From Lentinus brumalis (lineage: Eukaryota; Basidiomycota; Agaricomycetes; Polyporales; Polyporaceae), in NCBI GenBank assembly GCA_001792895.1, contig MARA01000007.1, positions 310,001 to 374,000 of the forward strand: a DNA stretch of 64,000 nucleotides, written 5' to 3'. Below the pieces are notes generated by a model. It searched no databases and was not told the origin of the DNA. It saw only the letters and a list, made by a program, of their open reading frames with translations. The stretch's first letter is position 1; each line of letters begins with the position of its first letter. Shown here piece after piece: positions 45,960 to 56,856 of the stretch. The translations under genes were made by a program, and so were the position numbers.

Positions 45960-46785
45960 GATACCCGCAAATTTGCCGTTCGAGTCTGTGGCGACTATAG
46001 CTTTGGACCTGCCGACCGCAGCGACCGTACTTTACGACCAGGATGAATCCTCACCGAGTGTCAAGCTGACCGCACCCTGGTGCGAAGGCGGTAAGGGCAA
46101 ATATGCGGGGAAGCGTGTCTTGGTTCTCGGAGGCTCTTCGTCTGTCGGCCAATATGGTACGTCAAGCTGCTGCCATCTCACTTATGCATCGAGTTTGCAT
46201 TGACGGCCATTCTAGTGATTCAGCTCGCTCGTCTCTCGGGCTTCTCTTCCATCATCGCTACCGCGTCCCCTCAGCACACCGATTTCCTGAAGGGATTGGG
46301 TGCGACTCACGTTGTCGACCGCAACCTGCCCTCCGAGACGCTGCAGGCAGAAATCACCCGGCTTGGAGGCGGTCTGTTCGACCTCGTCTACGACGCCATT
46401 TCCACCCAGGACACCATGCCTATCGGCTACGCGCTGACCGCGCCCAGTGGAGACTTCGTGGTGGTCTCGCCGCCAGTGGGCCTCGGTGGAGAAGGCGACC
46501 CCAAGAAGAAGGTGCACATGGCCCGAGGCTTGCTAGCCCTGCCGGGCAACGAAGCAGTCGGTGCAGAATTGCTCTCTGCCTTGCCGACGCTGCTCGAAAC
46601 GGGCGACATCAAGGTACGGGGCCGTCTCATTTTGCCCGCGCGTACAGCTCACTGACGTTTCGCAGCCGAACCGCACTGAGGTTCTTCCAGGCGGACTGAA
46701 CGCCATTGCCGGCGGTCTGGAACGCCTGAAGAACAAGCAGGTCAGCGGTACGAAGCTGGTCGTGCTCCCCCATGAGACTGCTTGA
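45960..46785 (+). pseudogene. Zinc-less MDR oxidoreductase, 5'-truncated duplicate
   Basis: Begins inside the gene at PFESVATIALDLPTAATVLY and includes VLVLGGSSSVGQY|VIQLARL (NAD(P)-binding GxxxxG loop), GLGATHVVDRNLPSETLQ, FDLVYDAISTQDTMPIGYAL, SPPVGLGGEGDPKKKVHMARG and the last exon PNRTEVLPGGLNAIAGGLER, stop at about 46785. Three introns are preserved at the same places as in the full gene. The first two exons, which carry the GroES-like domain, are absent, so this is not a complete enzyme. Unlike the full-length partner, its frame is intact at GGEGDPKKK. Confidence 0.75.
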
Positions 46786-46922
46786 GTTCGTTTGGTGCAA
46801 CCGTTGAATCCGACCACGAGGCGATCCATATTTTGTAAATTTCAATGCTACAACAATCGCCATTGATATATATGTAAATTTGTTCATCCCGCATTGCCCA
46901 CGCATGTACGTCGATATCTGTC

Positions 46923-47150
46923 CTACGCAATGCCCAAGAATTGCAGGTATTGCTGCTCGAACAGGGGCACGGTATGACCGACGCCCTGCGCAAGGATGGC
47001 CTGGAACTGTGGGCCAAACGTCGCGTTCGAGTACCCATTCGGCAGGAACGGCTCGGAGGTGTTCGAGATCCGGGTGCTCGGGAGACCGAAGACACTCGTC
47101 CACTGCTCGAAGAAGTTTGGCGGGAAGAGCGTCGTGTCGCTGCGTTACGC
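46923..47150 (-). pseudogene. CE1 esterase, terminal-exon relic
   Basis: On the minus strand it reads DTTLFPPNFFEQWTSVFGLP, STRISNTSEPFLPNGYSN and QGVGHTVPLFEQQYLQFLGIA with stop at 46923-46925. It equals the last exon of the esterase at 56.6-56.86 kb, but lacks nine nucleotides (the Ile-Lys-Gln after FFEQ) and has a few substitutions. The rest of the gene is absent. Confidence 0.75.
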
Positions 47151-47324
47151 GCCAATTGATGTCAGTCCGAGCTCGCGCCGCACACCACGACGCTGCCCCT
47201 TCAAATTCAGCGCTGACAATGTTCTCTGTGGTATCCGAGTATCTCGACTTGTACAATCCTCGTATGCGTACATAACGATACAGCGATTGCTCCGGCGCAT
47301 TCCTCCAACATATACTTACTGTGT

Positions 47325-48483
47325 CTACCTACCCCCGAGAAATGTTATTCCGGGCTCGGGAAGGCCGTAGAATTCTTTCGCAAATTCTTCTAGCGATTGC
47401 GCTGGAATGTCAGGGTAGAGCTCGCGCGCGTCCAGGTACCCCAGGCGCTTCGCGTTACCGAGTGTATTCTCCTCGAGGAAGTGCATGCTGTTCATGTACT
47501 GGTCCCAGAGGAGCTTGAGGGTCGCCTGATGATCGGTGGGGTCATACGCTGCTTGCCCCTCGGCGATCAGTCGTTTGATGTCCTGCTCAGAAACCTGCGG
47601 CACGCAAAACGGGTCAGCCAGTCTCTTCGCACCGCAAGGAGGGCACTCACATAGATGCGTTTCTCTCGGAGGGCATCTCCGTCGCCCGACACGCGCTCCC
47701 CAATCTCGTGCGCGTCCTTCTGCACAACCTCGTCTTCCCAGACGATAACCCACTTGTTGAGTGTGCGCGGGTCCGTAATGATCCTCGCGACATACGTGCC
47801 GATGTGGTGCAGGTTCGTGAGCAGGTTCCTGCTCTCGCCCGTGCCGTAGATCGACCAAGTCATGGCCTTGACGTGCTGCGGGACAGCGCTACGGAGGGGT
47901 AATGGGAGGAAGAACTGCATCCACCAGCCGACGTCGATGATCGTGTATTCGACGCCGAGTTCCTTCAGGTACTCACGGAAGTCAAGTTTCTGCATACTAG
48001 CTGTGAGTACCGGGACCCGAGTCTGTTTGGATGGACATTTATCTACTCACCATATCCGCCTGAAGGCGGCCACCCTTCGCCCCCGGGGTAGCGAAGTCAC
48101 ACGGGATAACCCGCTGGACTCCGACTTCCTTCGCGGCGCGGAAGATCTCCCGCTGCTCGTCGATGGCCCTGGCATCGACTGCACTGATGAGGATGTCGAC
48201 GCCTTGCAGGAGCTGCTTGAGCTTCTCGTAGTCGTCGGTCAAGGCTCCGACACGGATCTCGACCCCGGAAGCCACCAATTCTTGAGTGGCGGGCTTCGTC
48301 GCGGACGACGGGCGGACAAGCACCAAAACCCGCTACAAGCCAGAATTCACAGTCAGATGCTGTACAGAAATGTGGAAGCAATGCACGTACGAAGTTTCCA
48401 GACTTGAGGAGGCCGTTGACGATGCCTCGCCCGGTCTGCCCGGTTCCGCCGATGACGAGTGCGGTGGGTTTGTTGGCAGCCAT
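47325..48483 (-). CDS. NmrA-like NAD(P)-binding protein, copy C
   Basis: Third member of the set. The start at 48483 gives MAANKPTALVIGGTGQTGRG. Spliced exons follow: VLVLVRPSSATKPATQELVASG, VEIRVGALTDDYEKLKQLL, GVQRVIPCDFATPGAKGG, KLDFREYLKELGVEYTIIDVG, SIYGTGESRNLLTNLHHIGTY, VSEQDIKRLIAEGQAAYDP and PDIPAQSLEEFAKEFYGLPE, stop at 47325. All exons are open and intron positions match copies A and B. At the place of the TATA box of those copies (GCAGTATATAA), this one reads GCTACTTAAG, so the TATA core is degraded and expression may differ. Confidence 0.82.
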
Positions 48484-49562
48484 ATATTCACTGGTGTGTC
48501 GAGGTTCGTTTTGTGCGAGTGCAAGGAAGCCCTCTTCACTCTTAAGTAGCGCACTGGACGATTGATCCTGAATATGGCGAAAGACGGCGGGGACCTCCAT
48601 CCCCGGTCGGGATTATCCTCGGGTAAGCGCCAATGTTTAACTCTACTGTAAGCCGCGGCGAAGTCAGTGGATACCACTTGGCACCATTAAGGACCGGCGC
48701 ATGGGAAGTCGACCTAGTTGGGACGGGTACTGTAGGCCGCTACCGACCACAGATTCATCTGAAGGTTGCTCAAGTTCATGCCAGTGCCGAGTGACGTGCG
48801 CGGTTTGCGCAGTGGACCAAAAGTCCACTGAAGCTGGGCCCAATGTCAGCCGATACAAGGTATGATAAATGTAGATGACCTCACCGCCGACAGTCCACGC
48901 CACCCCCGCCGCAGGGGGCATCACAGGATTCCGACACAGTGGCGACGTGGCGAAGTGCAGGGCGTTGTGGAACGAAGATGTCATACACGTTGAAGCCTAC
49001 ATCGCTGTTGGACCCGGAGAGGCGGCATTCGGCGATATTGCTGGCCTGCGAGGAAGCTGGTATCGTAAGGAAGCAGCTCATGAAAACGCAGTTGGTGGTC
49101 GACCAGAACTCAGAAGTCTGTGAGTTACACGTCAGTATCTGCGAGCACCAGAGACATCGACATAGCTCACCTCTGGACCATTTCCCCAGGCGTTTGGACC
49201 TCCCAGAGCGGGGATCGACGAGATCGTCCCATTACTGAGCGCACCAGCTGAAGCGTGACCAAGAAAGAAATTGTAGACAAACAGGGATGTACTCTACAAC
49301 ATGTATAGCGCAGACGGACAGATAGTAAGTAATGTAGTGTGTAGTCGAGCTCTAGCAAGTATACGAATGGTATGCTACGCGCGAATGACAAGAGTGTATG
49401 GTATACGAACGAAGGCGGCGGGATCTAGCAAGTACAGTGTGATTCTCCACGATTAGGTCTCGCGGTCAAGATAGAGACGAATAGCATACGGGGAAAACGG
49501 TCGTGAGCCAATTCCAGCAGGTTGTGTGGTTGTGTGTGAGATGCGAGAAGGCAGCGAATTGC
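48484..49562. other. Spacer between NmrA copy C and SNF2 gene
   Basis: 1.08 kb. On the minus strand around 48880-49060 short protein-like stretches can be read (FHNALHFATSPLCRN, then AAGVAWTVGGEVIY; in another frame SGSNSDVGFNVYDIFVPQRP), possibly a decayed gene of unknown family. No intact gene was recognised. Confidence 0.35.
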
Positions 49563-52500
49563 TCACTGTCCCTGGCTCTGGCTCCGGCTCTGAGACGCGT
49601 TCGCGTTCGCGTTCTCCGTGATTCGGTTCATACCGAAGAGCTGGAGGTAGCATGCTGTCAGCTCACGAAACGGACAAGGGCATGACGACACGTACATCTC
49701 TGATCTGCTTGACACTCAATCTGTCCAGCTTCTTGCCCATGGTGCCTTCGCCGAGAGCGGCGTCCGACAGACCTGCGAAAATTGCGGCGGTGAGTACGTG
49801 TCATGCGTCCGAAGCAAGGAGATGTGCGTACTCAGTTTGGTGTCTTGCAGCTTGAGCATCCTGCGCACGAGGGGAATCGAGCAGTGAGCAACACGCCACA
49901 GAGCACTGAAGACACGCTTACCGCTCCTCAATGGTGTTACGGACGACCAGGCGCTTCACGTACACCTCCTTCTCCTGGCCGAGACGATGCACACGGTCAT
50001 ATGCCTGAGACTCGGTGGCGTAGTTCCAAGACAAGTCCAGGCTGTCGATGATTCGATCAGTACACATCAGGATCGACAGCAAGGATCCACTCACTTGATG
50101 ACGCGATTGGCAGATACGAGGTTGAGTCCAACACCGCCGCACTTGATACTGTGGACATGTGAGCCACCGCAGCGCAATCAGACGCGATGCAGAAGACATA
50201 CCTGACGAGGACCACCTTCGGCCCACCAGGGCGCCTGAACTCCTTCAAGCAGTACTCGCGCGCCTCGCGACTCATGCTGCCGTCGTACCGCAGGCTGCGG
50301 ATGCCGTTGCGCGCGAAGACTTGTTCGCACAGATCGAGCATGGACGTCCCTAGAAGGACCCCGAAAACGCGCTCAATTCCTGCGTGCGCAACAAGAGCGA
50401 TCCGCACTCACATTGAGAGAAGACGATAGTCTTGTCGCCGGTACACTCCCACTCCTTGAGGTACGCGATCATCTGCGTCATCTTTGCGCTCGACTCGACG
50501 TTGTTCCCGCCCTCCATCCACACATTGTACTGATTTGGGTCGGGCGGAGGCGGCGGCGCCTCTTCGTCGTCCTCGTCCATCTTCGCCTTGCCCTTGCCCC
50601 TCTTGTCGTTCTTCCTCGGAGCGTACGAGTCGGAATCGCTGTCAGAGTCGCTATCAGCCGGTTTGGCCTTCTTGGTGCCCTTCTTGGCGCCCATCGGCGA
50701 GCTCTTCAGCAGCTTCGAGAGGTCCGGCATCCCGTCGTCCGAGTCCGAGTCGCTTTCCGACGAGTCGCTCAGATCGATGATCTCGAGCTTGCGCCTCTTC
50801 GACGGGGGACTCCGGGCGCGATCCTTGGCAGCACGGCAGGCAGCACGAATTTCGGCCTCGCTTGGCATGAACGCGGAGGCTTTGAACACAGAGTTGGGGC
50901 GGAGGTCCTGCATCTTCTTGCACTTCGGGCCTATGCGGAGTAAGTATATGAGCAACAGCGACCACCGTGTTCCGCGGAGACCGAGTATACGTACATGGTC
51001 GTAGTCCCTTGGCGACTGCCGCCTCGAACTCCTTCTCGATACGCAGGTTCGTCTGCTCATCGTTGTTGCCACTGGCGGGTGATATGAGCTACACTGAAGA
51101 TCGCGCAAGGCCGCAAACCGGACTTAGGCACTTACAAAATACCGTCGTGCTCGACCGCATCGGTGGCAAGTGCCGTCAAACATTCTTGGGGGAGCATGAG
51201 CTACAATCTGCTTGGCCACGCTAATATGGCTCACCATCGCAAATCTCATGACCGCAACCAAGAATGCGACCATTCTCCTCGAAGATCACTGCATATAGTC
51301 ATGAGAAACAAAAGGGGGAAGCAACCAGGAGAATCGAGACGTACTGTCATCGCACTTCGGGCACATCGGCTGTACCGCATCGATCTCGTCGTCGTCAGCG
51401 AGTTCGATGGCCTTCGCGCGTTCAAGGAAACTCTTCTTGATCTGCGGTAGCGACATGAGTGTAAGCTCGTGTACATACCAATTGCAATGTTATGACATAC
51501 CCTTGCGACCCACTGTGCACCCATAGCCTTCGTTGCGCGCACAATCTCCTTGTCGTCCGCTGACGCGGCTAGGAGCAGCGTTGGGTCTGCGAAGCCGAGT
51601 GTCTCGCTCTGCGTAACGATTGATTGAGCTCCATGAGTCTTACGTCGCATCAAGATCACCACCCACCAGCACGAGATAGGGGTGAGTGCACACTTGACGC
51701 AGACGGAGGATAAGCACTAAAATGTATTGGGCACTATACAATGAGCCCGTGGCTATCAGTAACTTGGATGGAACCGAATTGACGACCACCTACTTCTTCA
51801 ATAGCGTGTTGTTGCGAATGAACCGGTTAATTTGGATTTGAGCACGTTTCTCGAACTGGTCGTAGATCTGATAATCGCACGTTAGCGTCGCTATTGTTAA
51901 GTGCCAGGGATCGCGCATACATCACGCTCATCCTTCGAGAACTCGACCTCGACAAGCTCGACATGTTTGAGAGGCAGCTGGAGGATAGGCTCTCCGTTGT
52001 CCTGTACAGTGACGTCAATCACCCGTGCCAATTACCTGGGGCAAACGCGACGCACGAGCTTTGCATCCTTCGTCCGACGGAGCAACAACGGTGCGAGGAC
52101 AGCTCGCGCGCGCTCTCCTGCACGCTGAGCATCACGGAGCTGTTCTCTTGCAATGTGCTCGTTGAAGTCCGTCCAGTCGCTGGCAGACCAGACAAGATCA
52201 GATGTGAATGGAAGGACGAAACACAGCACTCACTTCCACGGCCTAAACCGACCGAAACGCAGGTAGCCGTATATGTCCGCGAGCGTGTTCGTGATGGGTG
52301 TGCCCGTGAGACACCAGCGATACTTCGACCGGAGCATGGCCACGGCCTTGCTACACCGCGTCGACCTATTGCGCACGAACTGCGCTTCGTCGAGGATGAC
52401 GCGGTACCATTGCGTCTGCGACATCGGACCGCTGGAAAGCGCGTGATGAGCACGCCGTTCTCGTTGGAATGGAACATCGTACCCGTTGTCCTTGATGTGT

Positions 52501-53508
52501 TCGAGCTCATCGCCGCTCTCGAGGTCCTTCGGGATGTTGAAGTCCTGGTTCAGCGTATGATACGTCGTGATGACAACGTCTTTCTCTGCGAGCACGTCTG
52601 GGTTCTTGATCTTGTCCTTCCCGTGCTGTATGTGCACGTCGAAGATGTCGTTGGTCTTCGTCTCCAGCTCCTCCTTCCACTGGAGCAGCAACGCCGCCGG
52701 GACGACGACGAGAGTCGCGCGGTGTTCGTCTTTCGCGGAGGGCTGATTCATCACCATGGTGGCGATCATCTGCACGGTCTTGCCGAGACCCATATCGTCC
52801 GCGAGGATGCCTCCTTTGTGCTGTGTCTTGCGCTCCTGTTCGACCATCCACGCCACGCCTATCAGCTGGTGGGGGAGCAGCCGGACCTCCATCCCGGGAA
52901 TGAGGTCCTTTGCACTGCAGAGCGCATGGTGAGGGATGCTCGCCGCACCGGAACGGGGTACTCACTCGCGAAGCCCGAGCTTCTCCATCGCCCTCTCAAT
53001 GGTCAGTCCGTGCGCGGCGTTGTCTATGCCTTGCGACACGAACTCGGCCAACCTAGACACAGTGCTAGTTTAATATGCATTCAACAAAGACACTCGTCGC
53101 GAGGGCGTACTTGAGCTGCTGGTCCTCTCCGCCGCGGTCTATGCTCCGAACCGCCCCCTCATCGTCGTAGTTGAGGCCAAACGAGTTGATCACTCCGCCG
53201 CCGCGAGCCCGGGGCGTCGCACGAGGCGCAGACGGAGAAGAGCCGCTTGCTTGGGGGTAGTCGTAGTCATTCTCTGGTCCGGACGCCTTCCTCTTCTGCC
53301 CCGAGGTCGAGCCAAGTCCAGCAAGCCCGAGTACTGTCGCGTGGTTCAGCGCTGGTGTGGGAGTCGCAAGTCGCGGCTTCACAGGAGTCTGCGGAGGAAA
53401 CGAGGACACGGGCGGCACAAAGGTCGGGTTGGGCAGAAACAGAGCAGGGTTGTCGAGAGCGGCGAGAACGCGCGACTTGCGCTGCGTTGTCGGCGGTGGT
53501 TCCGACAT
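49563..53508 (-). CDS. SNF2-family ATPase with RING finger (Uls1/Rad5-like)
   Basis: Nuclear DNA translocase of the Rad5/Rad16/Uls1 branch, many of which couple ATP-driven remodelling to ubiquitin or SUMO signalling. The start at 53508 gives MSEPPPTTQRKSRVLAALDN. The ATPase core starts VRLLPHQLIGVAWMVEQE and has Walker A ILADDMGLGKTVQ and motif II ILDEAQFVRN, then LTGTPITNTLADIYGYLR. A RING of C3HC4 type follows: PMCPKCDD, ILGCGHEICDECLTAL and RPCPKCKK. Then comes an insertion rich in Ser/Asp (SSESDSDSDDGMPDL), and the helicase C domain (DKTIVFSQW, GIRSLRYDGSMSREAR, NLDLSWNYATESQAYDRVHRLGQ). The last exon ends LFGMNRITENANANASQSRS...QGQ, stop at 49563. The DEAQ box fits Uls1 rather than the DEGH of Rad5. 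Many short introns; no lesion seen. Confidence 0.85.
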
Positions 53509-53742
53509 CGGTGGTTTGTTCGTGGTGGTCAGAAGCAAGGTCGAGTGCACTGCGCGACGCGACGCGATCGCGGTCGCGGTTGTGGCACTCGCCTAATGGG
53601 ATTTATTGAGCCAGTAAGTATCCGTAATAGAAAAAAGAAACGGATATAACAAAGCGATAACAAATTGCCTGACGCACTTTACTTGACGGATAACGACCAT
53701 AAGAGAAACCGGATCAACAACTTTGCTCTTTACCCTCACTAG
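53509..53742. promoter_or_regulatory. Divergent promoter, SNF2-RING gene / DAD4
   Basis: 234 bp separate divergent starts; AT-rich around 53600-53660. No TATA box was picked out. Confidence 0.45.
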
Positions 53743-54065
53743 ATGGAGAACCCTCACGCAGAACGCCAAAACGTCCTCCTTCAGCGCATCATCAAGAATG
53801 CTGTATGATACCACACCTCGTCGTCCCCGCAGATTACTCATAGCGTCCCAGGATAAGTGCACGGAAGCCATCCTCGAGCTCAATCGATGTCTGGAGGCGT
53901 GTCACTATCAATCATGTCTTTCCTTTCAGTTGAAGCTCATCATTTATCCAGGAGATCATACAAGCAGATGCGCATGTGAAGACCGCAGCGGATCTCGTTA
54001 CAAAGTACCGCAAGAATGTTCAGTATAACCTCGAAGCCACCCGCGCGGCAGCCCCGCCCTCCTGA
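53743..54065 (+). CDS. DAD4: DASH/Dam1 complex subunit DAD4
   Basis: Small kinetochore protein of the microtubule-coupling DASH ring. Three exons: 53743-53802 (MENPHAERQNVLLQRIIKNA), 53852-53896 (DKCTEAILELNRCLE) and 53952-54065 (EIIQADAHVKTAADLVTKYR, then KNVQYNLEATRAAAPPS). The total is 72 residues, the family size. MENPH at the start and TKYRKNVQYNLEAT near the end are diagnostic. The second intron begins GCGTGT and ends CCAG: only a GC-AG border keeps the frame between CLE and EIIQ, since the nearby GT would lead to a stop. The gene has a coherent full-length product when spliced this way. Confidence 0.9.
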
Positions 54066-55773
54066 CCTGCATACTCTGTCCCGTGGGCTGTGGGTACGTT
54101 GAGGGACGAATGATACTGTGATATATCCGCCTAGTCAGCCGATCGCCCACTGGCCTATACGTCGGACGCGGATTCTCATGAACTGCATAGGAGGACCGAG
54201 CCCTCACGCTTCGCATCAGCTCGCTGCGTCCGCGAAGGTGAGCCGCCGTCAGCGCACTCTCATTCACGGTCAAGGACAAGGCGAGATCGCGACACACGCT
54301 CACCCGCCCTGGAAGTCCCACCAGCGGCGATACCTTTTGTCACTTGGGCAAGACGTGTGTGCAGTGCGGGCCTTGACGATTTCGTAATCCGAGTACCTTG
54401 TAACAGCATTGCGCCATGGTCGGCGACTCTGGCTGTATGCCTGCAGTGCCGGGCGTGATCGTGTTATGGTCAGTCCAGCGCCTTCGATTGCAGGAAGTTC
54501 CTCTCTGCTCGACGGCCTCGTGTGACGGGCACCAGTGGAACACCACGCGCCTGCGTGCAACCCCAGTGAGCCCTTCATATAATCTCTTCCTCGAGACGAG
54601 GCTAGTGCTCCCCGTGCATGGCCAGGTCGAGCAGTGGTTTCACCGCCGCTTATCGTCGGTCGGATCGCATGGATGATTTTGCAGGACTAGTTCGTTGCAA
54701 AGGCCGGTCTCGTTCGACTACATAGCGGGTATGTCGGCATTATAGAGGTTCCTCGACGCACGCGATTCGCTTAGAAGATCCCCCTTATGCCACGCCCGTG
54801 CGGCATTGCGGTTTTGGGAAAAGTGAGTCGTCGCAGAAGATGGTGACCACACGCCGATCGTCATGTTGGGTCGAGGCATCATTCAATCGGACACCCAGGT
54901 GGACAAGGCCTCGGAGGGCTTCTTTGGGTGGTCGAGGAGCAAGGTAAGTATGTCCGTGAGCATGTCGTGTCATATTGGAATTGCTGATACAAGGTCATGT
55001 AGCGGCTGTCCTCCTTCAGTCGTGACCTCAGGCTTCACGTAAATTTGGAACAGTGCTCTCCAGGAAGCGGCCGCCTGAGGCTGCAAGCAGAACGACGCGG
55101 TGGGTGTCAGGATGTTGACACGCGTGTCGGTGGCATTCTCTGCGATGCGGTGCTTACTTTCATATGCAACTCGTGAGCTGCGGCATGCATACGGAATGCT
55201 CTCGACGACAGTCAGTGAGTACACCGAGCAACTGTCCTGAATGCACTCGCGAGCATAGCACCACACCCATACAGGCCCGTCAATCCCATGACACACTCGC
55301 CTGCCTGCTCAAGCTCCTTTTCAGTGGACTCTAATTCGGTATGCAAGTTGAGACATATTAGTCCCGATCACATGGCCCTCTTATCCTCACCCTCAGCCGC
55401 ACGCTATCACTCTTCGCTCTGATGCTTCCCTTAGCCACTGCGAGGCATCATTGCCCCTACCATGCGATTTTTTCGTTTGCGGCAGGGACCCCGCAAGCGA
55501 AGTCATCCAATTGCAAGTGCGGCAGACCTACGAGGAATCGAAACAATCGGGTGATGTATGTCCTCCCAGCCAGCGCTCGCAGTACTTCCACGACCAAACT
55601 TAGATTCCCCAGACCCAGAGAACCCGCCACTCACCTCCCTTCCCTCGGGTGTCATGTCTGTACATGAACGTTTTTCCAGGCACGCTGGAGGTCAGATGTA
55701 CCCTGCCATTCCCTCCGACGTCCGCATATAAACCATTGCCCGAGTGGAACTCAGCATCTTCCAAACCTCCGCA
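54066..55773. other. Gene-poor stretch with one exon-like fragment
   Basis: 1.7 kb. At about 54830-54948 the plus strand has an open stretch, VAEDGDHTPIVMLGRGII and QSDTQVDKASEGFFGWSRSK, followed by a GTAAGT donor, preceded at 54778 by DPPYATPVRHCGFGK next to a GTGAGT donor. These look like adjacent exons of a decayed gene I cannot name. TATAAA at 55727-55732 belongs to the esterase gene. Confidence 0.35.
55727..55732 (+). promoter_or_regulatory. TATA box of CE1 esterase
   Basis: TATAAA 42-47 bp upstream of the start codon at 55774. Confidence 0.6.
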
Positions 55774-56856
55774 ATGTTCTCCTTGAGATCGATACTGGGG
55801 TTCGCCGCCCTCTTCCTGCTCGGGCAGCTCGTCGCAGCGCAGTCCACGAACCTCGCGTCTATCCCAGCGTCGCAGCTGACGCAAATCTTCAATTTCGGTA
55901 CCAACCCCAACAACGTGGGGATGTTCGTCTACAAACCCGCCAAAGTGGCGACCAAGCCCGCGCTCATTGTCGCCAGCCACTGTGAGTAACTAGCTCAGGC
56001 GCATGAGAGCATGCTGATGTATTTCGCAGTCTGCACGGGATCCGCGCAGCAGTACTTCGCGGGCTCGAAGTTCGCGTCTCTCGCTGAGACGCATGGCTAC
56101 CTCCTCCTCTTCCCGTCTTCCGTAAGTCCAGACTCTGCCTGAGGTCTTCCTGACTCACCCGTCGCTCGCAGCCTCACCCCGGCACCTGCTGGGACGTCTC
56201 CTCCGACGCGACGCTCAAGCACAACGGAGGCAGCGACTCTCTTGGCATCGTCTCCGCCGTGCGCTTCGCCATCGCTAACTGGGGCGTCGACCCCAACCGC
56301 GTCTTCGCAGTCGGCACGTCCTCGGGCGCGATGATGACCAACGTGCTCGCCGGTGCGTACCCCGACGTCTTCAAGGCCGGTATCGTCGACTCTGGCGTTC
56401 CGTTCGACTGCTTCCCGACCACCGGCCAGGCCGTGGACACGTTCCCGTCGCAATGCGCGCAAGGACAGCTCATTCTGACGGGACAGCAGTGGGCGCAGCG
56501 CGTGTTCAATGCGTTCCCTGGCTTCACGGGCCAGCGTCCGAAGATCCAAATCTGGCACGGAACTGCGTAAGGCTGTCTTCATTCCCGACTCGGCACGCCA
56601 CAGTGGGACTGACATTGGCGCGTAACGCAGCGACACGACACTGTTCCCGCCGAACTTCTTCGAGCAGATCAAGCAGTGGACGACTGTCTTCGGCCTCCCA
56701 AGCACCCCGATCTCGAACACCTCCGAGCCGTTCCTCCCGAATGGGTACTCGAACGCGACGTTTGGCCCACAGTTCCAGGCCATCCTTGCGCAGGGCGTCG
56801 GTCATACCGTGCCCCTGTTCGAGCAGCAATACCTGCAATTCTTGGGCATCGCGTAG
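55774..56856 (+). CDS. Secreted CE1-type esterase (acetylxylan / feruloyl / PHB-depolymerase-like)
   Basis: Secreted serine esterase likely acting on plant cell-wall xylan side chains. The start at 55774 opens a signal peptide, MFSLRSILGFAALFLLGQLV then AAQ. Short introns at 55982-56029, about 56118-56171 and about 56570-56630 separate the exons. The order is TKPALIVASH|FCTGSAQQYF, LLLFPSS|PHPGTCWDVSSD, then VDPNRVFAVGTSSGAMMTN (nucleophile motif GTSSG), AGIVDSGVPFDC, and the last exon with NTSEPFLPNGYSNATFGPQ and QGVGHTVPLFEQQY (catalytic His). About 310 residues, the usual size for CE1 enzymes without a binding module. TATAAA lies about 45 bp upstream of the start. Its last exon is part of the inverted duplication. 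Intact. Confidence 0.85.

Larger units (their letters stand above)
45945..47170 (+). repeat. Inverted duplicated segment, copy 1 (partner at 56600-57850)
   Basis: This segment reads, as reverse complement, almost the same as 56600-57850. The match begins at the intron end TTAGATACCCGCAAA and runs through the 3' two thirds of the MDR oxidoreductase, the intergenic AT-rich stretch (CAATGCTACAACAATCGCCA) and the terminal exon of the CE1 esterase, ending near GGACTGACAT. Sequence outside these limits does not match, so the ends are recombination or insertion breakpoints. Copy 2 lies inside two full-length genes and is therefore the likely source. Confidence 0.85.
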
